Shown here: piece by piece, positions 37,270 to 47,984 of the stretch
Layout of the letters: each line of letters opens with the position of its first letter
Numbering within the stretch: the first letter of the stretch is position 1
Assembly: GCA_036874045.1 (NCBI GenBank)
Contig: CM072337.1
Span: 6,200,001-6,264,000 of the forward strand
Length of the DNA stretch: 64,000 bases
Direction: 5' to 3'
From: Cymodocea nodosa
Taxonomy: Eukaryota; Streptophyta; Magnoliopsida; Alismatales; Cymodoceaceae
Position numbers and translations under genes: made by a program
The notes under the pieces: model-generated
Told to the model about the DNA's origin: nothing
The model's database searches: none
What the model saw: only the letters and a program-made list of their open reading frames with translations

Positions 37270-39540
37270 ATGATGGTCTCCAAGTTCTACAAAGGTCGTG
37301 GCAGAGGAAAAGGTAAAAGCAGAAGAGATGCAAAAGGAAAAGAAATAGAGAATGATGAAGTTCCACGTACTTGGTTAAAGAAAATATTTCGAGTGGACAA
37401 AAGGTTAGAAGAACTTTATAGAGATTACTTCTTTTCTCAGGATATATTAGATGAAGTTAGACAAGAACTTCAACATACTGATGCAAGTATTACATACATG
37501 GGTATTCGAAGTAAATATGATAGAGAATACAGAATGAAATGTGCTGAGATTGCATTTTTGGAACAGTATGCAAAATATTTGGAAAAAGGTGTAGGTTCAT
37601 CAAATAGAACTCCTCAAACTCCTATAAACGGTACAAGACTACATACATTTGAGGAAGAGCATGAATCAGCTATCCCTACTCCTATATATTCAAAACAAGT
37701 AGAATCAGATATTGTTGTAGACAAAACAAAAGTTGACAGTCTTCGAAAGGCCGTTGCAATAGAAAGTGCCTTAGAAGAATTAAAGCAGAAAACTTTTATG
37801 GAGCAATTTGAAAAGAAAACAGCAATACTTGAAAAGGAGAAACAAAAATGTTATAGAAGAAGGAAAGTCAGAAAAATTATGTATAAGGAAACAAAGTCTA
37901 TTGAAAAAGGAAAATCAGATGAAAATTTATTTCCAAAGGACAATGTATGTCTAGACATTGTACCTTATTATGCATCTGATAAACTCATCAGTTCTGAGCA
38001 TACTGAAACTGATGAAGATAATGAGACTTTATTTTTCCTTGCTAGAAAGCTTGAGAAGAAATACAAGTCAAATATGAGCTCAAGTTTTTCTATTAGTACA
38101 AGTCCTGATGATGCAGATATTGATAAATTAGAGCATCAGGCACCTGACATTGAACAAGGTATTGCAAATATAATTGACAATGTTGAAGCAATAACTAGTT
38201 CACAAGATGAATTGTTTGGAGTAGCAAATATTGAAAATGTTAAGACTCTAGAAGAGCTAAAAGTTAACCAACCTTCTACAGAATCTATAGAAGCAGAGTC
38301 TGAGAATTCACAGCATGAATTAATGGAAATATCTGTTGAACAAAATGAACAAGTACAGACAGATACATCGGCTGTAGAATTTGTAGAAAAATTGTATTCT
38401 GAACATTCTATAGAAACTGAACAGATGAACGTTGAGCATATTGACAATGTTCCTAACACTGTTGAAGCTGAAGAATCAAGCTTACTTGTGCAGCTTCAAG
38501 ATAATATTTTGGAAGAGTAACAACATGACATTCATTTTGAAGAAGAGGTTCCTGAAGATGAATTAAACTCTGAATCACGGCTTCAGGTATCACCTTCTTT
38601 GTGTACAATGTTAAACATTCAAGGTAATACAATTCATTTTAGATCTGAAGAAGTATTGCAAAAATACAATAATTTGATTACATGTCAGATTCTGCATGCT
38701 CGTCCAATAAAATTTAGAAATTTGATGGACATAAGAGATCTATTTGAGTTTCAAGGCCTCATTAAATTCTTGCCAGTAGGAACGAAATGGAAGCAATACA
38801 CAGAGCTTATTGCAGCTTTTTATAGCAATCTGGTCAAGAATGAAAATTTTATGAAAACTCAAATAAATGAACAGGAGTTTATATTGTCTCCTGAGTTAAT
38901 TTTTGAAGTTTTGGGATTAACGAATGAAGGTGTTGTTATAAACAGATTTGACATGATTAGACAACTAGAATGGAACATTCAGTCTTTATCAAAAATTCCA
39001 GATGTATATTCTGAAATGAGATTAATGGAAAATCTAAATGCAGAGGCAAAGTTTATTGCAAATATATTGCATGCAAATTTATTTCAGAGAGTTGGACACA
39101 ATATGGAAGTCAGTAGAAGTTGTTTATATGCAACTTATAGCTTGCTGAATCAAATTCAAATCAATTGGTTTGATGTTTTCACTTCTCAACTACAACATAT
39201 GAGTTCAAAGTTATTTTATGGTGATGCTGTATGTAGACTCATTGCAAGCCAATTGAATTTATCCGACTGGCCCTTTGAAATTAAAGGCATGAGAGCATTT
39301 AGTGTCGAAGATTTGCAAAAATTCTAGGCCATGCATAAACCTCAACGACAACAACAACAACAACCTGATACAGACCATATACAACAACAACAACAACAAA
39401 GTTATTCAGTTCAAGCAGAACAGCAAACCCAGCTACCTCCTGACTTAGATGCAGTGCTTAACGACATCAAAAATGATATTAGGCATCTAGGAGATAAAAT
39501 ATGTAATGTTATAAGTGATATACTTAGGAGGGGTCGCTAA
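37270..39540 (+). pseudogene. Copia env-like 3' ORF (copy 2), one frame with two stops
   Basis: A single frame of 757 codons runs from the ATG at 37,270 to TAA at 39,538, broken only by TAA at 38,518 (GAA in copy 1) and TAG at 39,325 (CAA in copy 3). Domains in order: basic N-terminus ('RGRGKGKSRRDAKGKE'), charged helical region to about residue 220, acidic serine/glutamate-rich middle (residues 230-440), conserved C-terminal domain (residues 450-665: 'LFEFQGLIKFLPVG', 'SPELIFEVLGL', 'FIANILHANLFQRVGHN', 'SKLFYGD'), and a glutamine-rich tail. I see no signal peptide, transmembrane segment or furin-like site, so 'env-like' describes position only. The C-terminal domain is homologous to gypsy ORF X. 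Confidence 0.82.
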
Positions 39541-40040
39541 CTGTTTTTGTTTGTTTCTGAATACAAAATGTAATGTTTGTATTACTTGTTTGATTCATTG
39601 AACAATACATTTTTCTGTAAATGTCTTCAATTATTATTCTTGTTTACGGAAAGAGTTGTTGTAATTATATCTCTTATATATGTATATATATTCTTTGTAA
39701 TTATCTTTTTGTTTAATGACAAAAAGGGGGAGAAATATTATAAAAAGATGATTATGATCTTAATTGCATATATATATTATAAAAGAAGATGCTATTTAAA
39801 TGGTTATTGTAATTTGACAGATGATAATTAGAAAACTGATACTTATATAATTATTGACATTTGAGAGTTTTAGTTCTGAGAGGTAAAATTTACACAAACA
39901 ATAGAAATAAGCTTAAGTGAACTTAAGTCAACAAACAAGTTTGTTGAATTAAAAGTTAACCCAACAAAGGTGCTTTATTGAGTTATACATATTTCATAAT
40001 TGATTTAATATGGTTTTGTCATCATCAAAAAGGGGGAGAT
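39541..40040 (+). other. Copia 3' untranslated region with two polypurine tracts (copy 2)
   Basis: Purine tracts are seen at 39,719-39,733 ('gacaaaaagggggag') and at 40,027-40,040 ('aaaagggggagat'), the second directly before the 3' LTR. The preceding 'ttttgtcatcatc' is also Sirevirus-like. Between them lies a palindromic pair near 39,945-39,985 ('caagtttgttgaatta' and 'gttaacccaacaaag'). Repeated purine tracts are a known Sirevirus trait. Confidence 0.75.
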
Positions 40041-40298
40041 TGTTGAGTATTTTTGTTCTGATGATGTGTGCTGAATGAAAATAATCATATTTGCTCAATT
40101 ACTATTGCTTGTGAAAAGAAATTAAAATCATCAATTAATATAGAAAAAGCTTATTGATATAAATATTTGTCTGTATTGGATTTGAAGTTAATAACTAGTC
40201 GTTTCGTTGCATTAATTTCTCATTTAGCTAAACATTAAGTTAATATGTGTTTTTATTGAAAAGCCTGATATGTTTTAATGTTATATCTTCTGTATCAT
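40041..40298 (+). repeat. Copia 3' LTR, truncated (copy 2)
   Basis: It begins TGTTGAG and matches the 5' LTR for 258 bp, then breaks off after 'ctgtatcat' and continues as a gypsy LTR ('caccaccataatcatc'). The end of the LTR and the target duplication are lost. Confidence 0.85.
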
Positions 40299-41374
40299 CA
40301 CCACCATAATCATCAACCATCGGAGGACTGTGAGGATACTTGCCTGCTGTTGGGTCGATTCCAAGCCAAACATAATGCCTGACAACCACTGTGAGAAGTG
40401 ATCTCGTCACGGGAAGGGAAGCCATTTTCACCAAGCACCGACTCATATTTCAAGAGATCGTAAAGCTTTTAGCCTTGGCTTCGGGTTGATGCCTGTATGC
40501 TAAAGAGGAGATCATCTTGCAATTCTGGACTTGTGATTCTATAGGGAGAGGAGACAAAATTGTAAGTGGTTTAATTTTCAATGGTGTAATCGCGTTGCAA
40601 GTAGTGTTGAAAGTATTTACTACCAAGTGAGATTATTTTACATTTCACCTTTCGCCCATTTCCATGTTCATATTAAAACAAAAATACCAAAAACAATTTA
40701 TCTATGTTTGTATGTTGTATTTGAGTGTTGTATTGTTTGTGTTGTATCGTGATTAATGTTATCTTTGTTAGTGTTGTGATTGTTTTATGTTTATTTTAGT
40801 TTTACAGTTTATTGAAATCGGTTTGTTCAAAAGATTTAACGATTTTAATGGTTACTGTTTGAATTATCTGAATGTTAGTATTGCTTAATGATAAATCCAA
40901 TGTTAACTAACATTAAAGAGCTTAATTGATGTTATTTACAATCTGTGGAATCGCCCAATGGTTGGCCGAATTCTTCTGTAAATAGCAGTATTAAAAAGAA
41001 AAGATAGGCTCGTAGAGTTAACTTAAGTCCACGAGGTTAGTTCGTTGAGTTAGCCATAACTCAATGAACTTTGTCCGTTGAGTAAACTGTAACTCAATGA
41101 AGAGCTTATTGAATATATAAATTTGATTATTAACAAACGAACAGTTCTCAAGTTCTTCAGCAATTCCCTGTGGGATCGACCTGTACTTGCACACTGATAC
41201 AATAGACATTGTGCACTTGCAGTTAAAGTACAAATTGGAATTAATATCTAAATTGTATTAAAGGTTGTTTGTTTACTTCTAACAGAAAGAATAGACATAA
41301 AGATAAATTAACTAAGTAAAAACAGAAGTAACAAATCCAAGTTTTTCTAGTGTAGTACTGGGAAAACACAAACA
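40299..41374 (+). repeat. Gypsy 5' LTR, 5'-truncated (copy C)
   Basis: It corresponds to the last 1.08 kb of the LTR, starting inside the block 'caccaccataatcatc' and ending AAACA at 41,374. The U3 and TATA box are lost, so the copy has no LTR promoter. The GTTGAGTTA-type palindromes at 41,015-41,105 are retained. Confidence 0.85.
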
Positions 41375-41381
41375 AGTTTTA

Positions 41382-41399
41382 TGGCGTCGTTGCCAAGGA
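41382..41399 (+). other. Gypsy primer binding site (tRNA-Asp type)
   Basis: TGGCGTCGTTGCCAAGGA lies seven bases after the LTR. It matches the site common in Athila/Tat elements, complementary to the 3' end of tRNA-Asp (TGGCGCCGTTGCCGGGGA), with three differences. One is C to T and two are G to A, all of the deamination type. Confidence 0.75.
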
Positions 41400-41469
41400 A
41401 TTGAGTTGAATTGAATTGAAGTAATATAAGCAACTGTTAAAGCTGTTTCGTTTTAATAGCCAGAGTTGT

Positions 41470-42220
41470 ATGTTTTCTTCTGTAATTGAGAATATGGCAT
41501 ATGCTTATGCTCAAAGATTTCTGAAACCTGTAATTAGCATATGTGAATTCTGCAATTCTAAAGGACATGACATTTTTGATTGTTTGAAACTGAGACATTT
41601 ACAGATGGTTAGATCCCATGAACAACAAATGAATTATCCTCAGTATAATAGATCCGAGTATGAGAATTCTATAGTTTACCCAATTGATGGTCAGTATAGA
41701 ATGTGTAATATGTTGAGAGACACTGAAGTTTGGGATAGGTATGACAGACTAGAGCGTAGTATAGAGCAAAACCTAGACAAATTGGAATACTTTATGTGTC
41801 AGCAACAAGAAGTCAACCAATTAAACTATAAGGAAGCATATTCAGAACCTACAAAGGATGTAATTTACGAAACTAAAAAAACCATAATGAAAATTGATCA
41901 AAAATTGAATGCAATGAAATTGGATGATCTGGAAAGAAAATTAAAAGCATTAGATGAATATACAATGAAAATACAAGTTATGCAATAGGACAATGAAAAT
42001 TATAATGTTATAAACCTGCATAATTTGCAAAATATACAGCAAACAGAAAATACTAATGCAAGAGAATTTAAAGAATGCACTTTAAAACTAAAAACAATTG
42101 AAGATCAAAATCACGAAAATGATATACAAAAACGTCATGAGAGTAACGAAAATCTGGAAGATGTATGTGTAACATTAAGATCTAGAACTGATATACCACT
42201 AAGAACTCAATGAAAATGAT
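41470..42220 (+). pseudogene. gag: Gypsy gag lacking the capsid domain (copy C)
   Basis: The ATG at 41,470 is only 70 bp past the primer site. Just 23 residues later a CCHC zinc knuckle appears (C-E-F-C-N-S-K-G-H-D-I-F-D-C). The Retrotrans_gag capsid domain, present in the gag at 10,053-11,240, is missing. The rest is a charged helical region and a linker with 'VCVTLRS'. Stops lie at 41,986 (TAG) and near 42,211 with a 2-base deletion. Either copy C suffered an internal deletion or this subfamily is non-autonomous. Confidence 0.72.
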
Positions 42221-43500
42221 ATGAAGGTGGATAAGAGTAAAAATCAAAATGATAATGAAAATGTAATAGCTGAAAATCTAGAAATTACTGAAGAACAATC
42301 TGAATCTATGAATAAATCTAAAAATAATCAAACAAATCAACTGAAAGAAAAAGAGTCTTTGAAATCAAAATCTTTAGCACCCTATCCTAAAAGTTTACAA
42401 CAAACAATACCTGAAAAACAAGAAAAAATCAGAGAAATTTTTGAAAAAGTACAAGTTAACATTCCTTTGTTAGATCTATTGCAGAAAATGCCACATTGTG
42501 CTAAATTTCTTAAGGATTGGTGTACTAAGAAAAGAGAGCAAAAAGTTCTTAGAAAGGTCTTTTTAGCTGAGCAAAGTAGTTTCCTATTTCTACCACAAAT
42601 TTCTAAAAAGTTATCTGATCCTGGAATCCCTGTTATATCATGCACTATAGGAAATACCATTCTAGAAAGAACCTTAATAGACTTAGGTGCAGGTATAAAT
42701 GTTATGCCAAGTGATATATTTGCATCCTTAGGATTAGAAGGCTTAACTCCTACTAGTACTGTTATTCAATTAGCTGATAGAAGTATAAGATACCCTAGAG
42801 GAAAAATAGAGGATGTCTTAATTAAAATCAAAAATTTTATATATCCTATTGATATTGTAATTCTGGATTCCCAACAAATTAAGCATAAAAATAGTGATAC
42901 ATCTTTAATTTTAGGAAGACCATTTTTAGCAACATCAGGGGCTGTTATAAATTGTAAACTGGAGTAATGAAGTTAACATATGGTAATGAGGATACTCAAT
43001 TAAATATTTTCAAACCAGAAGGTTTGAGGAGTTAGAAATATCCTTACATACCATAAACTTTTTAGAGGATGAAGGAGATATGTTAGAGGATGCGATTCAA
43101 GAAGAATTAAATAGGCAAATCAACTCTGAAATTTTAAAAGAAAGTGAAAGCATAAATATAGAAGGAGATATGGAAGAAATTCATTTAAAAGTTGGTGATG
43201 TTCAATTAGGAGCTCTAGCTTCTAATGGGCAACATTTAAAATTAAAATCTTTACCTCCTGAATTAACCTATATATTTCTGGAAGATAAATGAACCTATCC
43301 TATCATTATTGCTTCAGATTTAAAAGAGGATCAAATAGCGAAATTAAAAGATGTAGTAAAAAGTTATAAAGAAGCAATAGGATGGACTATGACTGATATA
43401 AAATGGTCAAGTTCAACTTTATGTTGTCACCACATATATTTAGAAGAGAATGCTAAACTTGTTAGAATTCTTGAGAGGAGATTAAATCCAAACCTTAAAG
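42221..43500 (+). pseudogene. pol: Gypsy protease region (copy C)
   Basis: Motifs appear in order: 'SLAPYPKSLQQTIPEKQEK', 'IPLLDLLQKMPHCAKFLKDW', 'GIPVISCTIGN', the aspartic protease active site in 'LIDLGAGINVMPSDIF' (about 42,675), 'ADRSIRYPRGKIEDVLIKI' and 'LGRPFLATSGAVINC' (about 42,920). The frame breaks near 42,958 by one missing A and again near 43,015. The region continues with 'LPPELTYIF' (43,255) to the RT start. This is the typical Athila/Tat arrangement. Confidence 0.85.
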
Positions 43501-44400
43501 AAGTAGTCAGGAAGGAATAATGAAATGGTTAGATAATGACATAATTTATCCGATTTCTAATAGCTCGTGGGTTAGTCCAATCCATGTAGTTCCCAAGAAA
43601 TTAGGATTAACAGTTATTAGGAATGAAAGTTAAGACTTGATACCTACTAGAATTCAATCAGGCTAGAGAGTATGTATAGACTATAGAAAGCTGAATGCTG
43701 TGACTAGGAAAGATCATTTTCCCTTACCTTTTATAGATCAAATGCTGGAAAGATTAGCAGGGCAATAATATTTTTGTTTCCTAGATGGGTATTCAGGGTA
43801 TAATCAAATTCCAGTAGCAATAGAGGATCAAAAGAAAATAACTTTCACTTGTCCTAATGGAACTTATGCTTTTAAGAGAATGCCATTCGGATTATGCAAT
43901 GCACTAGCTACCTTTCAAAGGTGTATGTAGGGCTTATTTACTGGAATGACTGAAGATTTTTTAGAAATATTTATGGATGATTTTATTGTATATGGCAACT
44001 CATATGAAGTCTGTTTAAAAAATTTAGACTTAATATTAAAATGCTGTGTGGAAAAAAATCTGGTTTTAAATTGGGAAAAATGTTACTTCATGGTTAAACA
44101 AGGAATAGTCTTAGGGCATGTTGTTTTTAAGAAAGGGTTGGAAGTAGATAAAGCTAAAATAGAAGTAATTTCTAATCTACCATAACCTAAATCAGTAAAA
44201 GATATTAGATCATTTCTAGGACATGCTAGTTTTTATAGAAGATTTATTAAAGACTTTAGCAAGATAGCTAGACCTTTAACTAATCTATTAAAAGATGTTC
44301 CATTTAACTTTGATAAAAATTGTAAGGAAGCATTTTTCAAACTTAAGACTAGCTTAATTTGAACTCCTATAATTCAAGCACCTGATTGGAACTATCCATT
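43501..44400 (+). pseudogene. pol: Gypsy reverse transcriptase (copy C)
   Basis: Visible RT motifs are 'YPISNSSWVSPIHVVPKK' (43,550), 'CIDYRKLNAVTRKDHFPLPF' (43,675), 'FLDGYSGYNQIP' with the first catalytic Asp (43,780), 'MPFGLCNALATFQRCM' (43,882) and F-M-D-D with the second and third (43,973). 'RSFLGHASFYRRFIKDFSKI' (44,208) is in the connection region. Stops are near 43,633, 43,662, 43,767, 43,928 (TAG) and 44,184 (TAA in place of CAA), plus a frame change near 43,520. Confidence 0.88.
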
Positions 44401-44990
44401 TGAATTAATGTGTGATGCTTCTGATTTTGCTGTAGGAGCAGTGTTGGGACAGAAGATAGAAAAATCTCCTAGAGTGATTCATTATGCAAGCAAAACCTTA
44501 AATGATGCTCAAGTTAATTACACAACTACTGAAAAAGAATTATTAGTTGTTGTGTTTGCTTTAGAAAAGTTTAGATCATATTTGATTGGAGCTAAAGTAA
44601 TAGTATACACGGATCATTTAGCTCTAAAACATCTAATAAAGAAAAAAGAAATTAAACCTAGATTGTTCCGATGGATATTATTATTGTAAGAATTTGATCT
44701 AGAAATTAAAGATAAAAAAGGTTGTGAGAATGTAGTAGCAGATCATTTATCAAGATTACAAATAGAAAAATCAAATATTGAAATTAAGGATAATTTTCTT
44801 GATGAACAATTAATGACCATCAACACAATACCTTGATATGCAGACATAGTTAATTATTTAGTTACTGGTCTAACACCTAAGGATTGGAATAGACAAGATA
44901 AGAAATTATTTTTCTCAAGAGTAAAATATTACTGTTGGGAAGACCCATACTTATTTGAGAAATGTCCTAATCTGGTTTTAAGGAGGTGTG
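44401..44990 (+). pseudogene. pol: Gypsy RNase H (copy C)
   Basis: Motifs are '[17 protein letters not shown]' (Asp in 'CDASD'), '[16 protein letters not shown]' (Glu) and '[13 protein letters not shown]' (Asp), then '[12 protein letters not shown]' at about 44,726. A TAA near 44,687 stands where copy B reads CAA. The following 150 bp is a linker to the integrase zinc finger. Confidence 0.85.
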
Positions 44991-46133
44991 TTCCAGAAAT
45001 TGAATATCCGAGCATATTATTTTTCTGTCATGACCAAGCTTGTGGAGGGCATTTTGGTTCAGGTAAAACTGCTGCAAAAATTCTGCAATGTGGGTTTAAT
45101 TGGCCAACACTATTCAAAGATGCTCATAAATATTGCTTAAGTTGTTTAAGATGTCAATAAATAGGAAGAATATCAAAGAGGAATATGATGCCTCTTAATC
45201 CTATTATTGAGGTTGAAATCTTTGATGTGTGGGAAATAGATTTTATGGGTCCATTTCCCATGTCTAATCAATTTAATTACATATTGTTGGGGGTGGATTA
45301 TGTATCTAAATGGATAGAAGTTATTCCTACAAAAACTAATGATAACAAAGTAGTAATACAATTTATAAGAACAAATATATTTGCCAGATTTGGAATACCT
45401 AAAGCTATTATCAGTGATAGAGGAACTCATTTCTGTAATAGAAGTTTTGAAACTTTAATGAAGAAATATGGTGTAAACCACAATATTGCAACATCAAATC
45501 ATCCACAAACAAGTGGACAAGTAGAAAGTGTAAACAAACAAATTAAATTAATCTTAGAAAAAGTAGTAAATCCTACTAGAATAGATTGGGCTAATAGATT
45601 GATAGATGTACTTTGGGCTTATATATGCTTATAAAACGAGCTTAGGTATGTCATCTTTTAGGCTAGTATATGGAAAAAGTTGTCATTTACCTGTTGAAAT
45701 AGAACATAAAGCTTATTGGACATTAGAAACTCTGAACACTAATTTAAATTAAGCTGCTGAAAATAGAGAAATGCAATTAATTGAATTAGAAGAATTTAGA
45801 AATGAAGCTTATTCAAAGACTGTAAGAGAAAAAGAAAAAATTAAATTTTGGCATGATAGAAAAATTATTCCAAAAAGCTTTGAAATAGGACAAGCAGTAT
45901 ATCTTTATATGGCTAGACTCCGTAACCATTCGGAAAAATTAAAATCTAGATGGGTAGGACCTTACATAGTTCAAAATATTTATCCTAATGGAGCTATTGA
46001 AATTGAAAATCCTAAAAATCAGAATATATTTAAAGTAAATGGACAAAGACTGAAACCTATTCTGAAAACACCAAAAAACTCCTTTGGAATTATAGAAGAA
46101 GTCAGAGTAGAGGACTACTCGAGCTTTACTTAG
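44991..46133 (+). pseudogene. pol: Gypsy integrase (copy C)
   Basis: The zinc finger has 'CLSCLRCQ' (about 45,135). The catalytic core has the first Asp in 'EIDFMGPF' (45,235), the second in 'ISDRGTHF' (45,412) and the Glu in '[11 protein letters not shown]' (45,518). The C-terminal part contains 'FEIGQAVYLYMARLRNH' (45,875) and ends 'VRVEDYSSFT' with TAG at 46,131. Stops lie near 45,158 and 45,632. No chromodomain follows. Confidence 0.88.
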
Positions 46134-46157
46134 TAAGAAATCAATTTTGTGTTCATA

Positions 46158-46188
<31 letters not shown>

Positions 46189-46695
46189 AAAAATCGTTGC
46201 GATTCAGTCGACTAGATCCATCGGTATGACCGGAACATAAAAAAATATGTATATTAATTTTCAGAAAAAATGTTGATTTTACCGAAACATAGTATCAGTT
46301 TAATTGGAAAAAAAAAAAAAGGTCTGACCGAAACATAGTATTGATTAAACCGGTAAAAAAAACAGAAAAACTATTATCTGTAGTATTTTTATTATTATAT
46401 CTGTTTGTATGAGGAGTCCGTTGAGTTATGCTTAACTCAACGAGCTTACTCCATTGAGTCTTGAGTTAGTCAACGTGCTTATTCCGTTGAGTTAATTGTA
46501 ACTCAACGGAGTACTATAGCTATGACCGTGGATAAAATAGTAATAGTTGGTTCGAGAAATGACCCGGTTACCCGCCTAAACTTAGGGCTTATTTAAAATA
46601 AAACCTAGGGTTTTAGGGGGGCATTATTCGGCAAATTATTTAGAATCTAGAACAGTAAAAATCAGAGCGATTCCGTGCTGTTGTGTAACTCCACG
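46134..46695 (+). promoter_or_regulatory. pol-ORF X spacer with palindromes and TATTTAAA leader (copy C)
   Basis: A TA microsatellite (46,161-46,183) and degenerate GGTTNAACC-type repeats (46,190-46,370) come first. The palindrome 'ccgttgagtta...taactcaacgga' follows at 46,480-46,510 and the leader 'cccgcctaaacttagggc', TATTTAAA, 'aaacctagggtttt' at 46,570-46,615. ORF X starts about 80 bp further. The segment CGCCTAAA-N9-TATTTAAA resembles the Copia leader at 37,170-37,188. The role as an internal promoter is inferred. Confidence 0.45.
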
Positions 46696-47783
46696 ATGAG
46701 GAAGATGATGCCTGAATTCTGGGAAGAGGTAGTGGACACTGCACAGTTTCTGAAGGAATCTGAAGAATGGCACATGCGGCAAAAGATTACAAGAGAGAAA
46801 GAGCTACAAAAGGTAGAATCAGAACTCTTTAACTTGAGGAAAGTTTTGGTTGAGTTAGAAATACAAATACCACAGATAATGGAAACACAAATTAGAGTGG
46901 CAATTGAAATTGCAGTAAGTAAAGAAAGAAAGATCTGGCCAAACAATGAAGTAGCCCTAGAGTTAATTCAATGTAAAACCAAATTGTGGTTTAAGAAACA
47001 CATTGCTGGTCATGTAAGATGGGTAATATGGGAGCAGCAACAAGTAAGAGAGTAGGAGGAATCAACTACTAAAAGACCTGTTCCTGAGGAACAACAATCA
47101 GGACCTCTAGTTCAGCTAACAGAACCATTGCCATGAGTTGCATTTGCTTGGCCGAGAACTGAAGAAGAAGAGAAAGAATTTACTAGCTTGGTCAAGACAG
47201 CAAGAGACCAAGGTGATACTTAAGAGATAGCTACGACTAAGGCACATATTTTATATGATGCCATTAAGAAAAAAAGAGTCGAAGAAAGGATAAGGGCCCA
47301 ATACAAAATAAAAGTTGAACAGTATCAGGCAGCAACTAAATCAAGTGCTGCAAGAGAGGCTGGTCCTTCGAGACCAACAGTTATAAAAAAAGTTAAATAG
47401 GAAGAGCTAGTACCTGTGGCTTGAAAGCCTGTAGAGCCTACTTTTGTAGATTTAATTTTAGAAGATGAAGAGGAAGAACAGGCACAACTAATCAGAAAAA
47501 AGAAAGGAAAAGAAAAAGTGCCTAAATATGACGAAATTAAATCTGAAGTACCAATTTTTACAAGGCCTGTGGAGGAAATTTTTATTAGCCTGCTATTCAA
47601 TTCTGAGGTGGAGCAGGAGGAGCTGCAGCAGCAAGAGCAAAGAAAAGAAGAAAATCAGGTTGAAATTAGTCTGCAGCCTGTACAACAAAGAACAGAAATT
47701 AAGGCAGAAACTAAATTGCCCGTGACTCCATCTCAATCCGTTACAGAATCAGAAAGAACAGTAACAAAATAGATTGGTAGTTA
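46696..47783 (+). pseudogene. Gypsy 3' ORF X, 5' part (copy C), cut by Harbinger
   Basis: The best-preserved N-terminus of ORF X: 'MRKMMPEFWEEVVDTAQFLK', then about 110 open codons of charged helix to a TAG at 47,053. Further segments are rich in E, Q and K and can be followed to 'VTESERTVTK'. Stops at 47,053 and near 47,398 are TAG for CAG; those near 47,134 and 47,422 are TGA for CGA, judged against copies B and D. The Harbinger element enters at 47,784, after 'attggtagtta'; the frame resumes at 54,149. The C-terminal domain is outside the window. Confidence 0.75.
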
Positions 47784-47965
47784 GGGGCTGTTAGTGCACG
47801 TCGGAAAGTTCAGACGGAAAGGAAATGGAAAGTTCAGAAGGAAAGGAAATAGAATGTCTGGAATGTAAGAATTTCTATAGGGGTTTAGTGCATCTATCGG
47901 AAAGTTCAGAAAGTTAGAATTCCTATGGGGTTTTAGTGCACGCCAGAATGTTTGGAAATTGAAAA
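47784..47965. repeat. Harbinger left end with subterminal repeats
   Basis: 'ttagtgcac/t' followed by 'cggaaagttcag'-like sequence occurs near 47,790, 47,886 and 47,932, so the terminal motif is repeated about every 50-100 bp. The right end has related 'tgcacactaac' (54,068-54,078) and 'tgtgcactaac' (54,132-54,142). Such subterminal copies may be transposase binding sites; that is inferred. Confidence 0.6.
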
Positions 47966-47984
47966 AATAATGAAATAAATTCTA

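Larger units (their letters stand above)
28554..40298 (+). mobile_element. Copia (Sirevirus-type) copy 2, near complete
   Basis: A full 5' LTR, tRNA-Met primer site, gag, pol, spacer, env-like ORF, two purine tracts and a truncated 3' LTR are present in the right order, 11.7 kb in all. The env-like ORF behind pol, the repeated AAAAGGGGGAGA tract and the 'TTTGTCATCATC' before the last tract are hallmarks of Sireviruses. All genes carry lesions, so the copy is inactive. The 3' LTR breaks off after 258 bp and fuses to a gypsy LTR. Confidence 0.92.

Noticed and set aside
37270..39540. True retroviral envelope gene
   Set aside because: No signal peptide, transmembrane helix or cleavage site is visible, and the protein is basic then acidic and coiled-coil rich. 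Only the position is env-like.
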